64,000 nt of DNA, taken from positions 27,462 to 91,461 of the IMG/VR virus record IMGVR_UViG_3300042937_000802; one strand, 5' to 3'. The translations under genes and the position numbers were made by a program. A model generated the notes under the pieces. It saw only the letters and a program-made list of their open reading frames with translations. It did not search any database and was not told the origin of the DNA. The stretch comes from a virus. Below, piece by piece: positions 24,759 through 32,326 of this stretch. Every line of letters starts with the position of its first letter. Position 1 is the first letter of the stretch.

Positions 24759-24925
24759 ATCCCAAAGTAAATGAACTAATCAAAAATATGATTGACGAGA
24801 ACGTAGTTGCTTTCAAAGAAAATACCTCCAAGCTTCTCTATGAAAAGACTGGCAAAAAGATTGAAGGAATGTACGAAACTGTCGCAAAAACCATCATAAA
24901 GCCCACCAATGAAACTAATAACTGA
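24755..24925 (+). CDS. Small prohead core protein, gp67-like
   Basis: A 56-residue protein from ATG 24755; a TTG further upstream in frame overlaps the preceding gene more deeply and lacks a ribosome-binding sequence. The sequence (NPKVNELIKNMIDENVVAFKENTSKLLYEKTGKKIEGMYETVAKTII) is a single amphipathic-helical stretch with many Lys and Glu, like the short core protein gp67 (80 aa in T4). Its end overlaps the start of the protease gene by 17 nt, so the two are tightly coupled. Confidence 0.6.
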   Translation: MNPKVNELIKNMIDENVVAFKENTSKLLYEKTGKKIEGMYETVAKTIIKPTNETNN

Positions 24926-25553
24926 AATAAACGAAGATATTAAGTATATCAAAGAGAACACTGGAAACGGTGATAAGGCTTATTTCATTGAAGGTATCTT
25001 TATGCAAGCCAGCGTAAAGAACCGCAATGGTAGAGTATATCCCCAAGGCATTCTTATTAAGGAATGTAAGAGATATATCACTGAGTACGTTGATAAAGGC
25101 CGTGCTCTTGGTGAACTAAACCATCCAACTGGTCCAACTGTCAATCTTGACCGTGTTTCGCACATCGTCAAGGAACTTCATGAAGATGGCAATACCATTT
25201 ACGGTAAGGCTAAGATCATGGATACCCCAATGGGTCGCATTGTAAAGAACCTAATTGAAGAAGGTGCACAATTAGGTGTATCTACCCGTGGTATGGGTTC
25301 GTTAAAGAGTAAGAATGGTTATCAAGAAGTTCAAGAAGATTTCATGCTTGCTGCGGTTGATATCGTAGCCGATCCATCAGCTCCAAATGCTTTTGTCAAT
25401 GGAATCATGGAAGGAAAAGAATGGATTCTTGAAAATGGCAGCTGGTCTGAAAAAGAATTCAACAATGCTAAAAGAATTATCAAAAGTTCTTCCAAAAGAG
25501 ATTTAAACGAAAATATCGTAAAACTATTCAACGATTATTTTAGGAGTATGTAA
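24909..25553 (+). CDS. 21: Prohead core protease gp21
   Basis: A 214-residue serine protease, the size of T4 gp21 (212 aa). It cleaves the scaffold and trims the major capsid protein. The catalytic elements are visible: H72 in GELNHP and S125 in QLGVSTRGMGS, with the conserved FMLAAVDIVADPSAPNAFV motif following. The N-terminal IEGIFMQASVKNRNGRVYP is also family-typical. It lies between the core protein genes and the scaffold, and stop and start of the next gene overlap (TAATG at 25551-25555). Likely cleavage sites of the (I/L)xE type occur in gp22 and gp23 here. Confidence 0.93.
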   Translation: MKLITEINEDIKYIKENTGNGDKAYFIEGIFMQASVKNRNGRVYPQGILIKECKRYITEYVDKGRALGELNHPTGPTVNLDRVSHIVKELHEDGNTIYGKAKIMDTPMGRIVKNLIEEGAQLGVSTRGMGSLKSKNGYQEVQEDFMLAAVDIVADPSAPNAFVNGIMEGKEWILENGSWSEKEFNNAKRIIKSSSKRDLNENIVKLFNDYFRSM

Positions 25554-26398
25554 TGTCATTTGACTGCATCACCGAAGGTTCCAAAGACTATATTAAATAC
25601 GTTCTTCAATTATCTGAAGAATCTATGACTGGTGTTACCTACGTAGCTCCAGGTCGTAAAAAAGAAACTAGAAAAAGACCTTCTTTTACTTTTAGTGGTG
25701 GTGCAGGTGGAAAAGGATTGGGTGGAGGAGATGATATTCAACCTGGAGATTTTCTTTCAACCGAAAAAGATGAAAAAGGAAAAACAAAAGATCAAGGTTT
25801 GCGTGCAGGCATAATGTGGGGTAATTCTAAAATTCCAAATTCACGTACAACAAATGAGAAGGGCGAAGAACAAGACAATACCCAAGGTGGTTTAGATTAT
25901 ATAACCTCATTAGGTCAAGCTCAAAGTGCTTTGGATTTTGCAGACCAAATGATGCCTGCAGCCGTAAAACTGCTTTTAGCCAAAGGTCTTTTCTCTTCAC
26001 AAATTAAAGCTAATCCCGGCAGTACTGCTGGCACTGCCGACAGCAGTAATGTTTCTTTGAAAGGTGCATTAGATGCAGCACGCGGTGGGGCTAATCAAGA
26101 ACAACAAATGGCTCTTTCTGGATTTGAAGCTGTAGCAGGTGATTTACTATCTCAAATAGAAAATTTGACAGGAACCACTAAGATTGCAAATGAAAACAAT
26201 CCACTTGCTCAAAAAGTAATGCAATATAGCAAAAATTTAGGAGCAATAGATCCTTATAATCCGCTATTGGGTCTAAAAATTGGTGTTGAAATGTTGGGTG
26301 GTAAGGAAGTTTTAAGACGTACAAGAGAACTTGGTGCAGTCCAAAGCGCTGGTGCGGCAAGTTCAATGGGACATCCCTCTGGTTTCAGAGGATATTAA
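25553..26398 (+). CDS. Unknown protein inserted between protease and scaffold genes
   Basis: A 281-residue protein starting at ATG 25553, overlapping the gp21 stop. It has a hydrophilic N-terminal third with a Gly-rich stretch (FSGGAGGKGLGGGDD), a polar linker (KDEKGKTKDQG), then Ala/Leu-rich helices (AQSALDFADQMMPAAVKLLLAKGLF; GANQEQQMALSGFEAVAGDLLSQIENL) and a Gly-rich end. No family is recognised. The location inside the prohead module and the coupling to gp21 suggest an internal head or core protein, but this is inference. T4 has gene 22 directly after 21. Confidence 0.55.
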   Translation: MSFDCITEGSKDYIKYVLQLSEESMTGVTYVAPGRKKETRKRPSFTFSGGAGGKGLGGGDDIQPGDFLSTEKDEKGKTKDQGLRAGIMWGNSKIPNSRTTNEKGEEQDNTQGGLDYITSLGQAQSALDFADQMMPAAVKLLLAKGLFSSQIKANPGSTAGTADSSNVSLKGALDAARGGANQEQQMALSGFEAVAGDLLSQIENLTGTTKIANENNPLAQKVMQYSKNLGAIDPYNPLLGLKIGVEMLGGKEVLRRTRELGAVQSAGAASSMGHPSGFRGY

Positions 26399-26411
26399 AA
26401 ATTAAAATATA

Positions 26412-26418
26412 CTAAATA
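26412..26418 (+). promoter_or_regulatory. Late promoter box CTAAATA for scaffold gp22
   Basis: CTAAATA, 24 nt before the ATG at 26443, with AAGGA as ribosome-binding sequence. Confidence 0.6.
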
Positions 26419-26442
26419 ATTTAACCTTAAGGATTAATTGAC

Positions 26443-27492
26443 ATGAAAAAGAACAAAAAACTAAATTTATCTGAAGCCGCTGCCCAAGTAATGGGTGTTA
26501 TGGACGCAACTGGTCGTTCTGATATGGACGCAAGTGGTCGTGGATCCATGATTTCTGCTCCAGTTGACACAACTGGCGTTTCTGCAATTGCAGCGTCTGC
26601 TGGTCAACCTGGCGTACCCGCAACCATGAGAGTTGCTGCTCCAGGTATGCGTGCTACTGCTGCAAAAGATGGCGAAGAAGATACTGCCATTGATAATGAT
26701 GCTCAAGAAGGCGAAGAAGGCGAAGAAGAAGAAATGCCTGTTGAGACCAACGAAGAACTAAAGACACAATTCCGTGATGCCATCATTTCTCTTCTTGGTG
26801 AAGATAATGTCAATAAGTCTTCTCTAGAACAACTTGAAGCAATCTTTGAGGCTGCTGTCTCTGACAGAGTTGAATCAGAAGTTGCCAAGGTTCTTGTTGA
26901 ACTTGATGAGAATGCCAAAGACTATCTCTCTAATGTAACCAATTCATTGGTTGAGAAAGTTGATGACTATCTTGAGTACGTTGTTGAAGAGTGGATGACA
27001 GAGAATACTGTTGCCGTCGAACAAGGTATCAAGACCACTATTGCTGAGAATTTCATCAGTGGCCTCAAGAATCTCTTTGAGAATCACTACATTGATGTTC
27101 CAAACGAGAAGTACAATGTTCTTGATGAACTCTATGAGCAAAACAGAAAGCTTCAAGAATCTCTCAATGAGTCCATGAAGTTTAGCATCGATCTCAAGAA
27201 AGAGATCGCACTCACCGAGTGTGCTGGAATCTTTGTTGCCGAAACCAAGAATCTTGCTGACACTCAAGTCAACAAACTACAAAATTTGATGGAAAATATC
27301 AACTTCAACACTCCCGAAGAGTATCGTAATAAGTTGGTAGCCATCAAGGAAAACTATTTACAGGGTAATAGAGTTTCTGCACCCTCTAAGCCAGTTGATG
27401 AGGATATGACCTTCTCAAAGACTGTTTCTGCTCCAACAACACTCGTAGAAAACTATGCGAATGTAATGGGTAGATTAAATAAGAAACTATAA
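26443..27492 (+). CDS. 22: Prohead core scaffold protein gp22
   Basis: A 349-residue scaffold, longer than T4 gp22 (269 aa). After a basic start with a possible gp21 site (L9-S-E11 followed by AAAQ) comes an Ala/Gly/Thr-rich linker, a strongly acidic run of Glu-Gly repeats near residues 87-97, then a long coiled, helical core (LKTQFRDAIISLLGEDNVNKSSLEQLEAIFEAAV ... YNVLDELYEQNRKLQESLNESMKF) typical of scaffolds. Codon use shifts toward C-ending codons in its second half, as in gp23, consistent with strong late expression. Own late box and ribosome-binding sequence precede it. gp23 follows with another promoter. Confidence 0.88.
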   Translation: MKKNKKLNLSEAAAQVMGVMDATGRSDMDASGRGSMISAPVDTTGVSAIAASAGQPGVPATMRVAAPGMRATAAKDGEEDTAIDNDAQEGEEGEEEEMPVETNEELKTQFRDAIISLLGEDNVNKSSLEQLEAIFEAAVSDRVESEVAKVLVELDENAKDYLSNVTNSLVEKVDDYLEYVVEEWMTENTVAVEQGIKTTIAENFISGLKNLFENHYIDVPNEKYNVLDELYEQNRKLQESLNESMKFSIDLKKEIALTECAGIFVAETKNLADTQVNKLQNLMENINFNTPEEYRNKLVAIKENYLQGNRVSAPSKPVDEDMTFSKTVSAPTTLVENYANVMGRLNKKL

Positions 27493-27504
27493 CTTTACTA
27501 ATTA

Positions 27505-27511
27505 CTAAATA
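27505..27511 (+). promoter_or_regulatory. Late promoter box CTAAATA for major capsid protein
   Basis: CTAAATA, 28 nt before the gp23 ATG (27540), with CAGGAGA as a strong ribosome-binding sequence. Confidence 0.65.
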
Positions 27512-27539
27512 ATTTTAACTCACAGGAGAATTTACTAAA

Positions 27540-28988
27540 ATGCAATTTCAAGACAATACCCCATATGACATTCTAACCGAGAAATGGAATCCAGTGCTCA
27601 ATCACGAAGCACTATCTCCAATCGGTGATGATTACCGTAAGAAGGTGACTGCCGTCCTTCTTGAAAACCAAGAGCAAGCCATTCGTAGCCAACACCTCGC
27701 TGAGGATATGAGCTCCGGTAACCTCGGTGGTCCCGCCACCTCCACTGGTTACAACACTGGTGCCGTCTCTGGTTATGACCCCGTTCTAATCAGCCTCGTT
27801 CGTCGTTCCATGCCAAATCTCATGGCATACGACATCTGCGGCGTTCAACCCATGACTGCCCCAACCGGCCTAATCTTTGCGATGCGTTCGCAATATGGTA
27901 ATGGTGGTAGTTATGGTAGCAACTTCTACACCGAAGCCATGTTCCAAGAACCACAACCAGTATATGGTGGTTCAGGATATACCTTAACTGGTCTATCATT
28001 CGCTGGTATTACCGCTGGTTCCGGTCTAAGCGCTGGATGGAATTATGCTGCTGGATTCTCTGGTGGTATTAACTATACCTCCTACGCCGGTAGCGGAGTA
28101 AATTCCTTCAACGCTCTACGTGGTATTTTGACAAACTTCGGTGAAGGTATCGGTGGAGCAGCTACAACTTCTCCTTACACTGCTTTTAACCAAATGTCTT
28201 TCTCAATCGACCGCGTTGCTGTTCAAGCTCGTACTCGCGCTCTAAGCAGCAACTACTCTGTCGAATTGGCACAAGACCTCAAGGCCGTCCACGGTCTCGA
28301 TGCTGAAGCCGAACTCGCCAATCTTCTCAGCACAGAAATTCTTGCTGAAATCAACCGCGAAATCGTCAGAACCATTTACTATGTTGCTAAGAGTGGTTCA
28401 CAACAACCCGATATTGGTAATAAAGGTGTTTATAACCTTGTTGCTGACTCAGACGGTCGTTGGTCTGCTGAACGCTTCCGTGGCCTCAGCTTCCAAATCG
28501 AGCGCGAGTGCAATGCAATTGCTAAGGAAACCCGCCGTGGTAAGGGCAACTTCATCATCTGCGATAGCGATACCGCAGCCGCCCTCGCTATGTCTGGCTT
28601 CATGAGCCTCAGCCCAGCCATTGCTCCTCAACTCAATGTTGATGACACTCAAGCAACCTTTGCTGGTATCCTAAGTGGTAAGATCCGTGTTTACATCGAT
28701 CCATATGCCCCACTTGGTGCCAACTTCTTCGTTGCTGGCTATAAGGGTGAGAGTCCATATGACGCAGGTATCTTCTACTGCCCATACGTTCCTCTCCAAA
28801 TGGTCCGTGCAGTTGATCCCAATACTTTCCAACCACGTATTGCGTTCAAGACCCGTTATGGTGTAGTTGCTAACCCCTTTGTTATCAACACCACAACCAA
28901 GATTCCAGATGGTGAAACCCTAAGCGCTGGTATCAATCAATACTACCGTCTAACCCAAGTTGCCAACCTCCACGGTAACGGTACTTGA
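27540..28988 (+). CDS. 23: Major capsid protein gp23
   Basis: A 482-residue HK97-fold major head protein (T4 gp23 is 521 aa). Recognisable blocks are YDPVLISLVRRSMPNLMAYDICGVQPMTAPTGLIFAMRSQYG, EYSVELAQDLKAVHGLDAEAELANLLS-like, FIICDSDTAAALAMSGF and the C-terminal FKTRYGVVANPF. The N-terminal 55 residues look like the removable prohead peptide: HLAE at 52-55 followed by DMSSG fits the (I/L)xE cleavage consensus of the gp21 protease (T4 is cut at Glu65). The gene has the highest share of C-ending codons in the window and lies between a late promoter with strong ribosome-binding sequence and a 13-bp terminator. Confidence 0.97.
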   Translation: MQFQDNTPYDILTEKWNPVLNHEALSPIGDDYRKKVTAVLLENQEQAIRSQHLAEDMSSGNLGGPATSTGYNTGAVSGYDPVLISLVRRSMPNLMAYDICGVQPMTAPTGLIFAMRSQYGNGGSYGSNFYTEAMFQEPQPVYGGSGYTLTGLSFAGITAGSGLSAGWNYAAGFSGGINYTSYAGSGVNSFNALRGILTNFGEGIGGAATTSPYTAFNQMSFSIDRVAVQARTRALSSNYSVELAQDLKAVHGLDAEAELANLLSTEILAEINREIVRTIYYVAKSGSQQPDIGNKGVYNLVADSDGRWSAERFRGLSFQIERECNAIAKETRRGKGNFIICDSDTAAALAMSGFMSLSPAIAPQLNVDDTQATFAGILSGKIRVYIDPYAPLGANFFVAGYKGESPYDAGIFYCPYVPLQMVRAVDPNTFQPRIAFKTRYGVVANPFVINTTTKIPDGETLSAGINQYYRLTQVANLHGNGT

Positions 28989-29016
28989 TTAGAAGTTAGT
29001 TGATAGCGTAAGTTCA

Positions 29017-29046
29017 AAAACCCTCCCGAGAAATCGGGAGGGTTTT
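29017..29046 (+). terminator. Strong rho-independent terminator after gp23
   Basis: A perfect 13-bp stem (AAAACCCTCCCGA pairing with TCGGGAGGGTTTT) closed by a GAAA tetraloop and followed by CTTTT. It insulates the abundant gp23 message from the next gene, which has its own late box. Confidence 0.92.
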
Positions 29047-29054
29047 CTTTTATC

Positions 29055-29062
29055 CATAAATA
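29055..29062 (+). promoter_or_regulatory. Late promoter box CATAAATA, leaderless geometry
   Basis: CATAAATA, then TTTCT (5 nt) and the ATG at 29068. No ribosome-binding sequence; the same 5-nt arrangement as at gp13. Confidence 0.55.
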
Positions 29063-29067
29063 TTTCT

Positions 29068-29595
29068 ATGGCAACCTGCTCAAGTAATACCAATCCACTT
29101 TACAATAATTACTTTACTCTTAAATTTAATAGAGGTACTAGCCAACTGGAACTTATGTGTCAGAGAGCAAACCTTCCCGGCATTTCTGTTCCAGATCTAG
29201 TTCAACCAACTACTTTAGGTACTACAATTCCAGTTCCAAGTATGGTTGCTGGATTTGAACCTCTGGCAGTGGAATTCATTGTTGATGAAAATATGACAAA
29301 TTGGAATTCCATATACTCATGGATTCGAAATATTACAAATATTGAAAATGATACTGAATATAATATTGATTATCAAACCTGGCATATTACAGGAACCCTG
29401 AGCATTTATACAGGTCCGTTTGGACTTGCTAACAACAGCCCTATAACAATAACTTTTACAAATATTGTTCCAATATATTTGAGTGGATTGAATTTTCAAT
29501 CTGACAATAGTGATGCAATTGTTCAAAAAGCCAATTGCAAATTTAAATATTCGTATTATACAATATCACCCAACCCCCCCGCCATACTTACTTAA
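29068..29595 (+). CDS. Tail completion/tube-related protein (gp3-like)
   Basis: A 175-residue protein directly after gp23, the cyanophage position of gene 3 (T4 gp3 is 176 aa), whose product terminates the tail tube. The sequence (YNNYFTLKFNRGTSQLELMCQRANLPGISVPDLVQPTTLGTTIPVPS ... EPLAVEFIVDENMTNWNSIYSWIRNI) has the look of a tube-fold protein: an opening strand, an 'LPG' turn, and F-x-V-D-E-x-x-x-N-W-x-x-I-x-x-W before a helix. A role as a tail terminator or tube-associated protein is therefore likely; the exact name is by synteny. Its TAA shares TTAA with the convergent Sm-like gene. Confidence 0.6.
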   Translation: MATCSSNTNPLYNNYFTLKFNRGTSQLELMCQRANLPGISVPDLVQPTTLGTTIPVPSMVAGFEPLAVEFIVDENMTNWNSIYSWIRNITNIENDTEYNIDYQTWHITGTLSIYTGPFGLANNSPITITFTNIVPIYLSGLNFQSDNSDAIVQKANCKFKYSYYTISPNPPAILT

Positions 29596-30263
29596 AGATA
29601 GTCGGTGGGGTTGTCAGACCAGCTCTCAGGGTTCTCTGGGGGCAGATTTGGGTCAAATGGTAATTTGTTTTGCTCAGGCTTGACTTTACGGCGCTTCTTG
29701 CGCTTGGGTTGGGGTGCAGGCTCTTCTGGAGGTGGTTCGTTTATAGGGGATTCTTGGTCTTCGTTTGACAATATATCCTCTTCGTCACCCTCATCTAGTA
29801 AAATTTCAGCTTCTTCAAAGTTATCTATCAGATCATTGACAAAATTTACAAAATCTTCATTTGTGAATAAATCATTTAACATTTGAAGACCAGATTCATG
29901 TGCAAACTTCATATTATCGGGGAGAGATGAAACTACAGTTTTGGGATCTGTCTGCATTGTCATAAAATAGATCTCATACATCTTCTCTAATTCCAGAGTA
30001 GGTGCTCCAATATAAACTATGACATTGCGTGTTAGAGAAATTTCATGACCACGAATATTGGAAAGATAATTTGTTAGTTTGACGTATTCTACTAATTCGC
30101 CTTGTTCATCACGAACAACATAGGCTTCAAGCCGAGCAGGCAGTTTAATTGAAATTCTGTCGGTGTAAGCCTCATTGACCATACCAATTATTTCTTCACC
30201 TGAAGTAAGCTTAACCACTCGCAACACACCGCCAAAAGAATTTTCGGGAAGTGATTCGGACAT
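29592..30263 (-). CDS. Sm-like domain protein upstream of uvsW
   Basis: A 223-residue protein. Residues about 10-90 form an Sm/LSm-like pattern (RVVKLTSGEEIIGMVNEAY ... ISIKLPARLEAYVV ... RNVIVYIGAPTLELEKMYEIYF). A helical acidic linker (EEAEILLDEGDEEDILSNEDQE) and a Pro/Lys-rich basic tail (PPPEEPAPQPKRKKRRKVKPEQ) follow. The tail could bind nucleic acid or a partner. The ATG has a very good GGGAGGA ribosome-binding sequence and a GATAAATA box 22 nt upstream. Position next to uvsW is conserved in marine T4-like phages; function unknown. It may be a larger relative of the protein at 2930-3202. Confidence 0.65.
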   Translation of the reverse strand: MSESLPENSFGGVLRVVKLTSGEEIIGMVNEAYTDRISIKLPARLEAYVVRDEQGELVEYVKLTNYLSNIRGHEISLTRNVIVYIGAPTLELEKMYEIYFMTMQTDPKTVVSSLPDNMKFAHESGLQMLNDLFTNEDFVNFVNDLIDNFEEAEILLDEGDEEDILSNEDQESPINEPPPEEPAPQPKRKKRRKVKPEQNKLPFDPNLPPENPESWSDNPTDYL

Positions 30264-30284
30264 ATGTATGTCCTCCCTTCTCTA

Positions 30285-31793
30285 TTATTTATCTTTTAAG
30301 GTGTCCTTTAAAGACATGGAAAAGATCTTATGGTCAAACTTTTCTTTTTTGTATATCTTAACACGTTCTTCAAAGTGACGGAAGATATGGTTCTTATGTT
30401 TTAACCAACAAAGATCATCCACAATATCAAAAACTTTAAGTGTTTTCTTCTTTGCAGATACTCTAAGACCACGACCAATGCTCTGTAACAATCGAATTAT
30501 AGACTTAGTAGGCGAGGCAAAAATAATATTGTCGATATTAACAATGTTGATACCAGCGCTAGTAGTGCCATAACTCGCAACCAGTATAGCATCTCTTTCC
30601 GTATCAACGACTTTTCTAATATATTCTCTTGTGTCTGCTTCTGTTTTTCCAGAGATGAAATATATTGGTCTACCGCTTTTTGCTGACTCCAAGAGAGCGG
30701 CGAGAGGCTTTCCGTGATCTTCGACGTAATTGAAGAGGACGAGCGTGTTGCCTTTGGTTTTGAGGGCAAGTTCTTTGACAAATTCGTTCCTCTTCTTATT
30801 AGTTATAATCCACTTTAATTCGTCAGGGTATTTTTGCTTCTTGAGCAACTGCTTTTCTTCGTCTGTATACTGCAACAGAATACAGTCGATTCCAATAGTG
30901 GCAAGCAATCCCTTGTTCATTAGGTTTTTTGTTTGGATGAACTGAATAGCGGGACCAAGTATGCCTTCAATACTAAGTCTATGTGCCTGTGCTTGATCCA
31001 GTGTTCCTGTTGTACCAATACGAAACCAAGCCTTGGCAAGCTTCTGACCAATCATGTTGATTGATTCGGCTTTTGCTTGATGACACTCGTCAAAGAAAAT
31101 AGCATCAAATTGATCAAACCATTCTTTTGGCAATTTATATATTGATTGCCAAGTAGAGACTACTATCTGCTTATTAGTATCTTTATCTACCCCTGCTGAT
31201 ATTTTATGAATATATTTTTTGCAAGACCAAGATGAGTCTTGGGAAGAATAATCAAAAAAGTCAGAATCCATTTGATTCACGAGACCAACTGTTGGTACGA
31301 GAATCAAAATTTTTCGATTTGGCGATAAGACGGATTGTAGAAAACGGACCAAGACGTAGATTATCAAACTTTTGCCCGAACCAGTAGGAGAAATCAATAC
31401 GCATCTGTGATGGTTTAAAGCATGCATAATTGCTTGCTGCTGATGCGCATGCATCTGAACGGGCTTTTTCTTTACCGATACCGCTAGGGTATCGTAAAAT
31501 TGAGCAAGCTGTGTTTCCTTTATACATAAAGGATTCCTATTCTCTTTAATATTTAATGAATATTTACGATCTTGAGAAAATTTATCAAGATAAGTTTTTA
31601 ACCCGCGTGGAAGAGTGGATGTAAGGATATCATATAAGCGGATCTTTCCATCCCATATACGCCGTTTGAACATAGGCATATACTGGGCACCGGGTACCAT
31701 GAACGAGAAGTAATCTCGTAATTCTTGCTTGATTCCTTTTTCTGTTTTGATGTAGTAACGAACTTCATCTACAGATTCAACTTCAATATCCAC
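30285..31793 (-). CDS. uvsW: RNA-DNA and DNA helicase UvsW
   Basis: A 502-residue superfamily 2 helicase, almost exactly the length of T4 UvsW (503 aa). Motif I is SPTGSGKS at 135-142, motif II is DECH at 235-238, motif III lies in GTTGTLDQ, and motif VI is QSIGRGLR. A Rossmann-like N-terminal substrate domain precedes the helicase core. UvsW removes R-loops, drives branch migration and turns replication from origin to recombination mode late in infection. The start used here is GTG 31791-31793; no better ATG is in frame. It follows uvsY within 7 nt in one minus-strand operon. Confidence 0.95.
   Translation of the reverse strand: MDIEVESVDEVRYYIKTEKGIKQELRDYFSFMVPGAQYMPMFKRRIWDGKIRLYDILTSTLPRGLKTYLDKFSQDRKYSLNIKENRNPLCIKETQLAQFYDTLAVSVKKKPVQMHAHQQQAIMHALNHHRCVLISPTGSGKSLIIYVLVRFLQSVLSPNRKILILVPTVGLVNQMDSDFFDYSSQDSSWSCKKYIHKISAGVDKDTNKQIVVSTWQSIYKLPKEWFDQFDAIFFDECHQAKAESINMIGQKLAKAWFRIGTTGTLDQAQAHRLSIEGILGPAIQFIQTKNLMNKGLLATIGIDCILLQYTDEEKQLLKKQKYPDELKWIITNKKRNEFVKELALKTKGNTLVLFNYVEDHGKPLAALLESAKSGRPIYFISGKTEADTREYIRKVVDTERDAILVASYGTTSAGINIVNIDNIIFASPTKSIIRLLQSIGRGLRVSAKKKTLKVFDIVDDLCWLKHKNHIFRHFEERVKIYKKEKFDHKIFSMSLKDTLKDK
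30286..30293 (-). promoter_or_regulatory. Late-type box GATAAATA for Sm-like gene (minus strand)
   Basis: GATAAATA on the minus strand overlapping the uvsW stop, 22 nt upstream of the ATG at 30263, with GGGAGGA between. Confidence 0.45.
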
Positions 31794-31797
31794 ATAA

Positions 31798-31805
31798 TAT
31801 TTATA
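31798..31805 (-). promoter_or_regulatory. Late-type box TATAAATA before uvsW (minus strand)
   Basis: TATAAATA on the minus strand overlapping the uvsY stop, 4 nt before the GTG of uvsW. It would allow late uvsW transcription independent of uvsY, as T4 UvsW is a late protein. Confidence 0.4.
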
Positions 31806-32238
31806 CTATGCCGTTCATCATTTTTTGCCAGTCAATGGCAGACTTGATGTTGAAGTTTCGGTTATTAATGGCCTTTAGAAACTCCTCAACCATCTTGACT
31901 TTAATTTCATTGACAGCAACTTTAGACTTCAATTCAACAATTTTGGGATCACCCTCAATGAACTTTTCTACATCAGTTTTTAGTAGATCTAAATCAAATG
32001 GTTCTTCTCCCCATGCTTCCAATTCTTCTTTGGATGCTTTGCCAGTCAAAATTTTCCATTTACGCAATCTTTGAATTGCATAATCATTTTGGTGTTTGGT
32101 CAAAAGTAATTTAAAGTCTGTAAGCATATTAAGATATTTGGCGTGTATTTGAGGTATCTTAAGAGCCTCTACACCTAATTCTGTAGAGTCTATTTGGGAA
32201 TCTTTAGTAATATTATTCTTGAGGTCTTCTAGATTCAT
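31801..32238 (-). CDS. uvsY: Recombination mediator UvsY
   Basis: A 145-residue protein, like T4 UvsY (137 aa), that loads UvsX recombinase onto gp32-covered ssDNA. Family blocks are IPQIHAKYLNMLTDFKLLLTKHQNDYAIQRLRKWKILTGKAS, FDLDLLKTDVEKFIEGDPKI and the C-terminal helix VEEFLKAINNRNFNIKSAIDWQKMMNG. It is the first gene of the minus-strand unit uvsY-uvsW. Its ATG is only 9 nt after a TATACT -10 with a TTGACT -35, giving a leader of about 3 nt, and no ribosome-binding sequence is visible. Confidence 0.9.
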   Translation of the reverse strand: MNLEDLKNNITKDSQIDSTELGVEALKIPQIHAKYLNMLTDFKLLLTKHQNDYAIQRLRKWKILTGKASKEELEAWGEEPFDLDLLKTDVEKFIEGDPKIVELKSKVAVNEIKVKMVEEFLKAINNRNFNIKSAIDWQKMMNGIV

Positions 32239-32247
32239 TTGGTTTAG

Positions 32248-32275
32248 AGTATAAAGTACCTTAGGAAAAAGTCAA
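32248..32275 (-). promoter_or_regulatory. Sigma70-type early promoter of uvsY (minus strand)
   Basis: TTGACT (minus strand of 32270-32275), 16-nt spacer, TATACT (32248-32253), then 9 nt to the ATG at 32238; nearly leaderless. It is arranged divergently to the promoter at 32285-32312. Confidence 0.6.
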
Positions 32276-32282
32276 CTAAATA
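32276..32282 (+). promoter_or_regulatory. Possible late box CTAAATA in the divergent control region
   Basis: CTAAATA just upstream of the TTGACA of the sugar-island promoter. It lies 44 nt before the ATG at 32327; too far for the geometry of the other late boxes, so a second late start for the island is only possible. Confidence 0.25.
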
Positions 32283-32284
32283 AC

Positions 32285-32312
32285 TTGACATCTTTATATG
32301 ATGTATTATATT
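32285..32312 (+). promoter_or_regulatory. Sigma70-type early promoter of the sugar island
   Basis: Consensus TTGACA at 32285-32290, 16-nt spacer, TATATT at 32307-32312; start expected near 32319, followed by GAGG and the ATG at 32327. Confidence 0.6.
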
Positions 32313-32326
32313 TATTGTGAGGTCTT

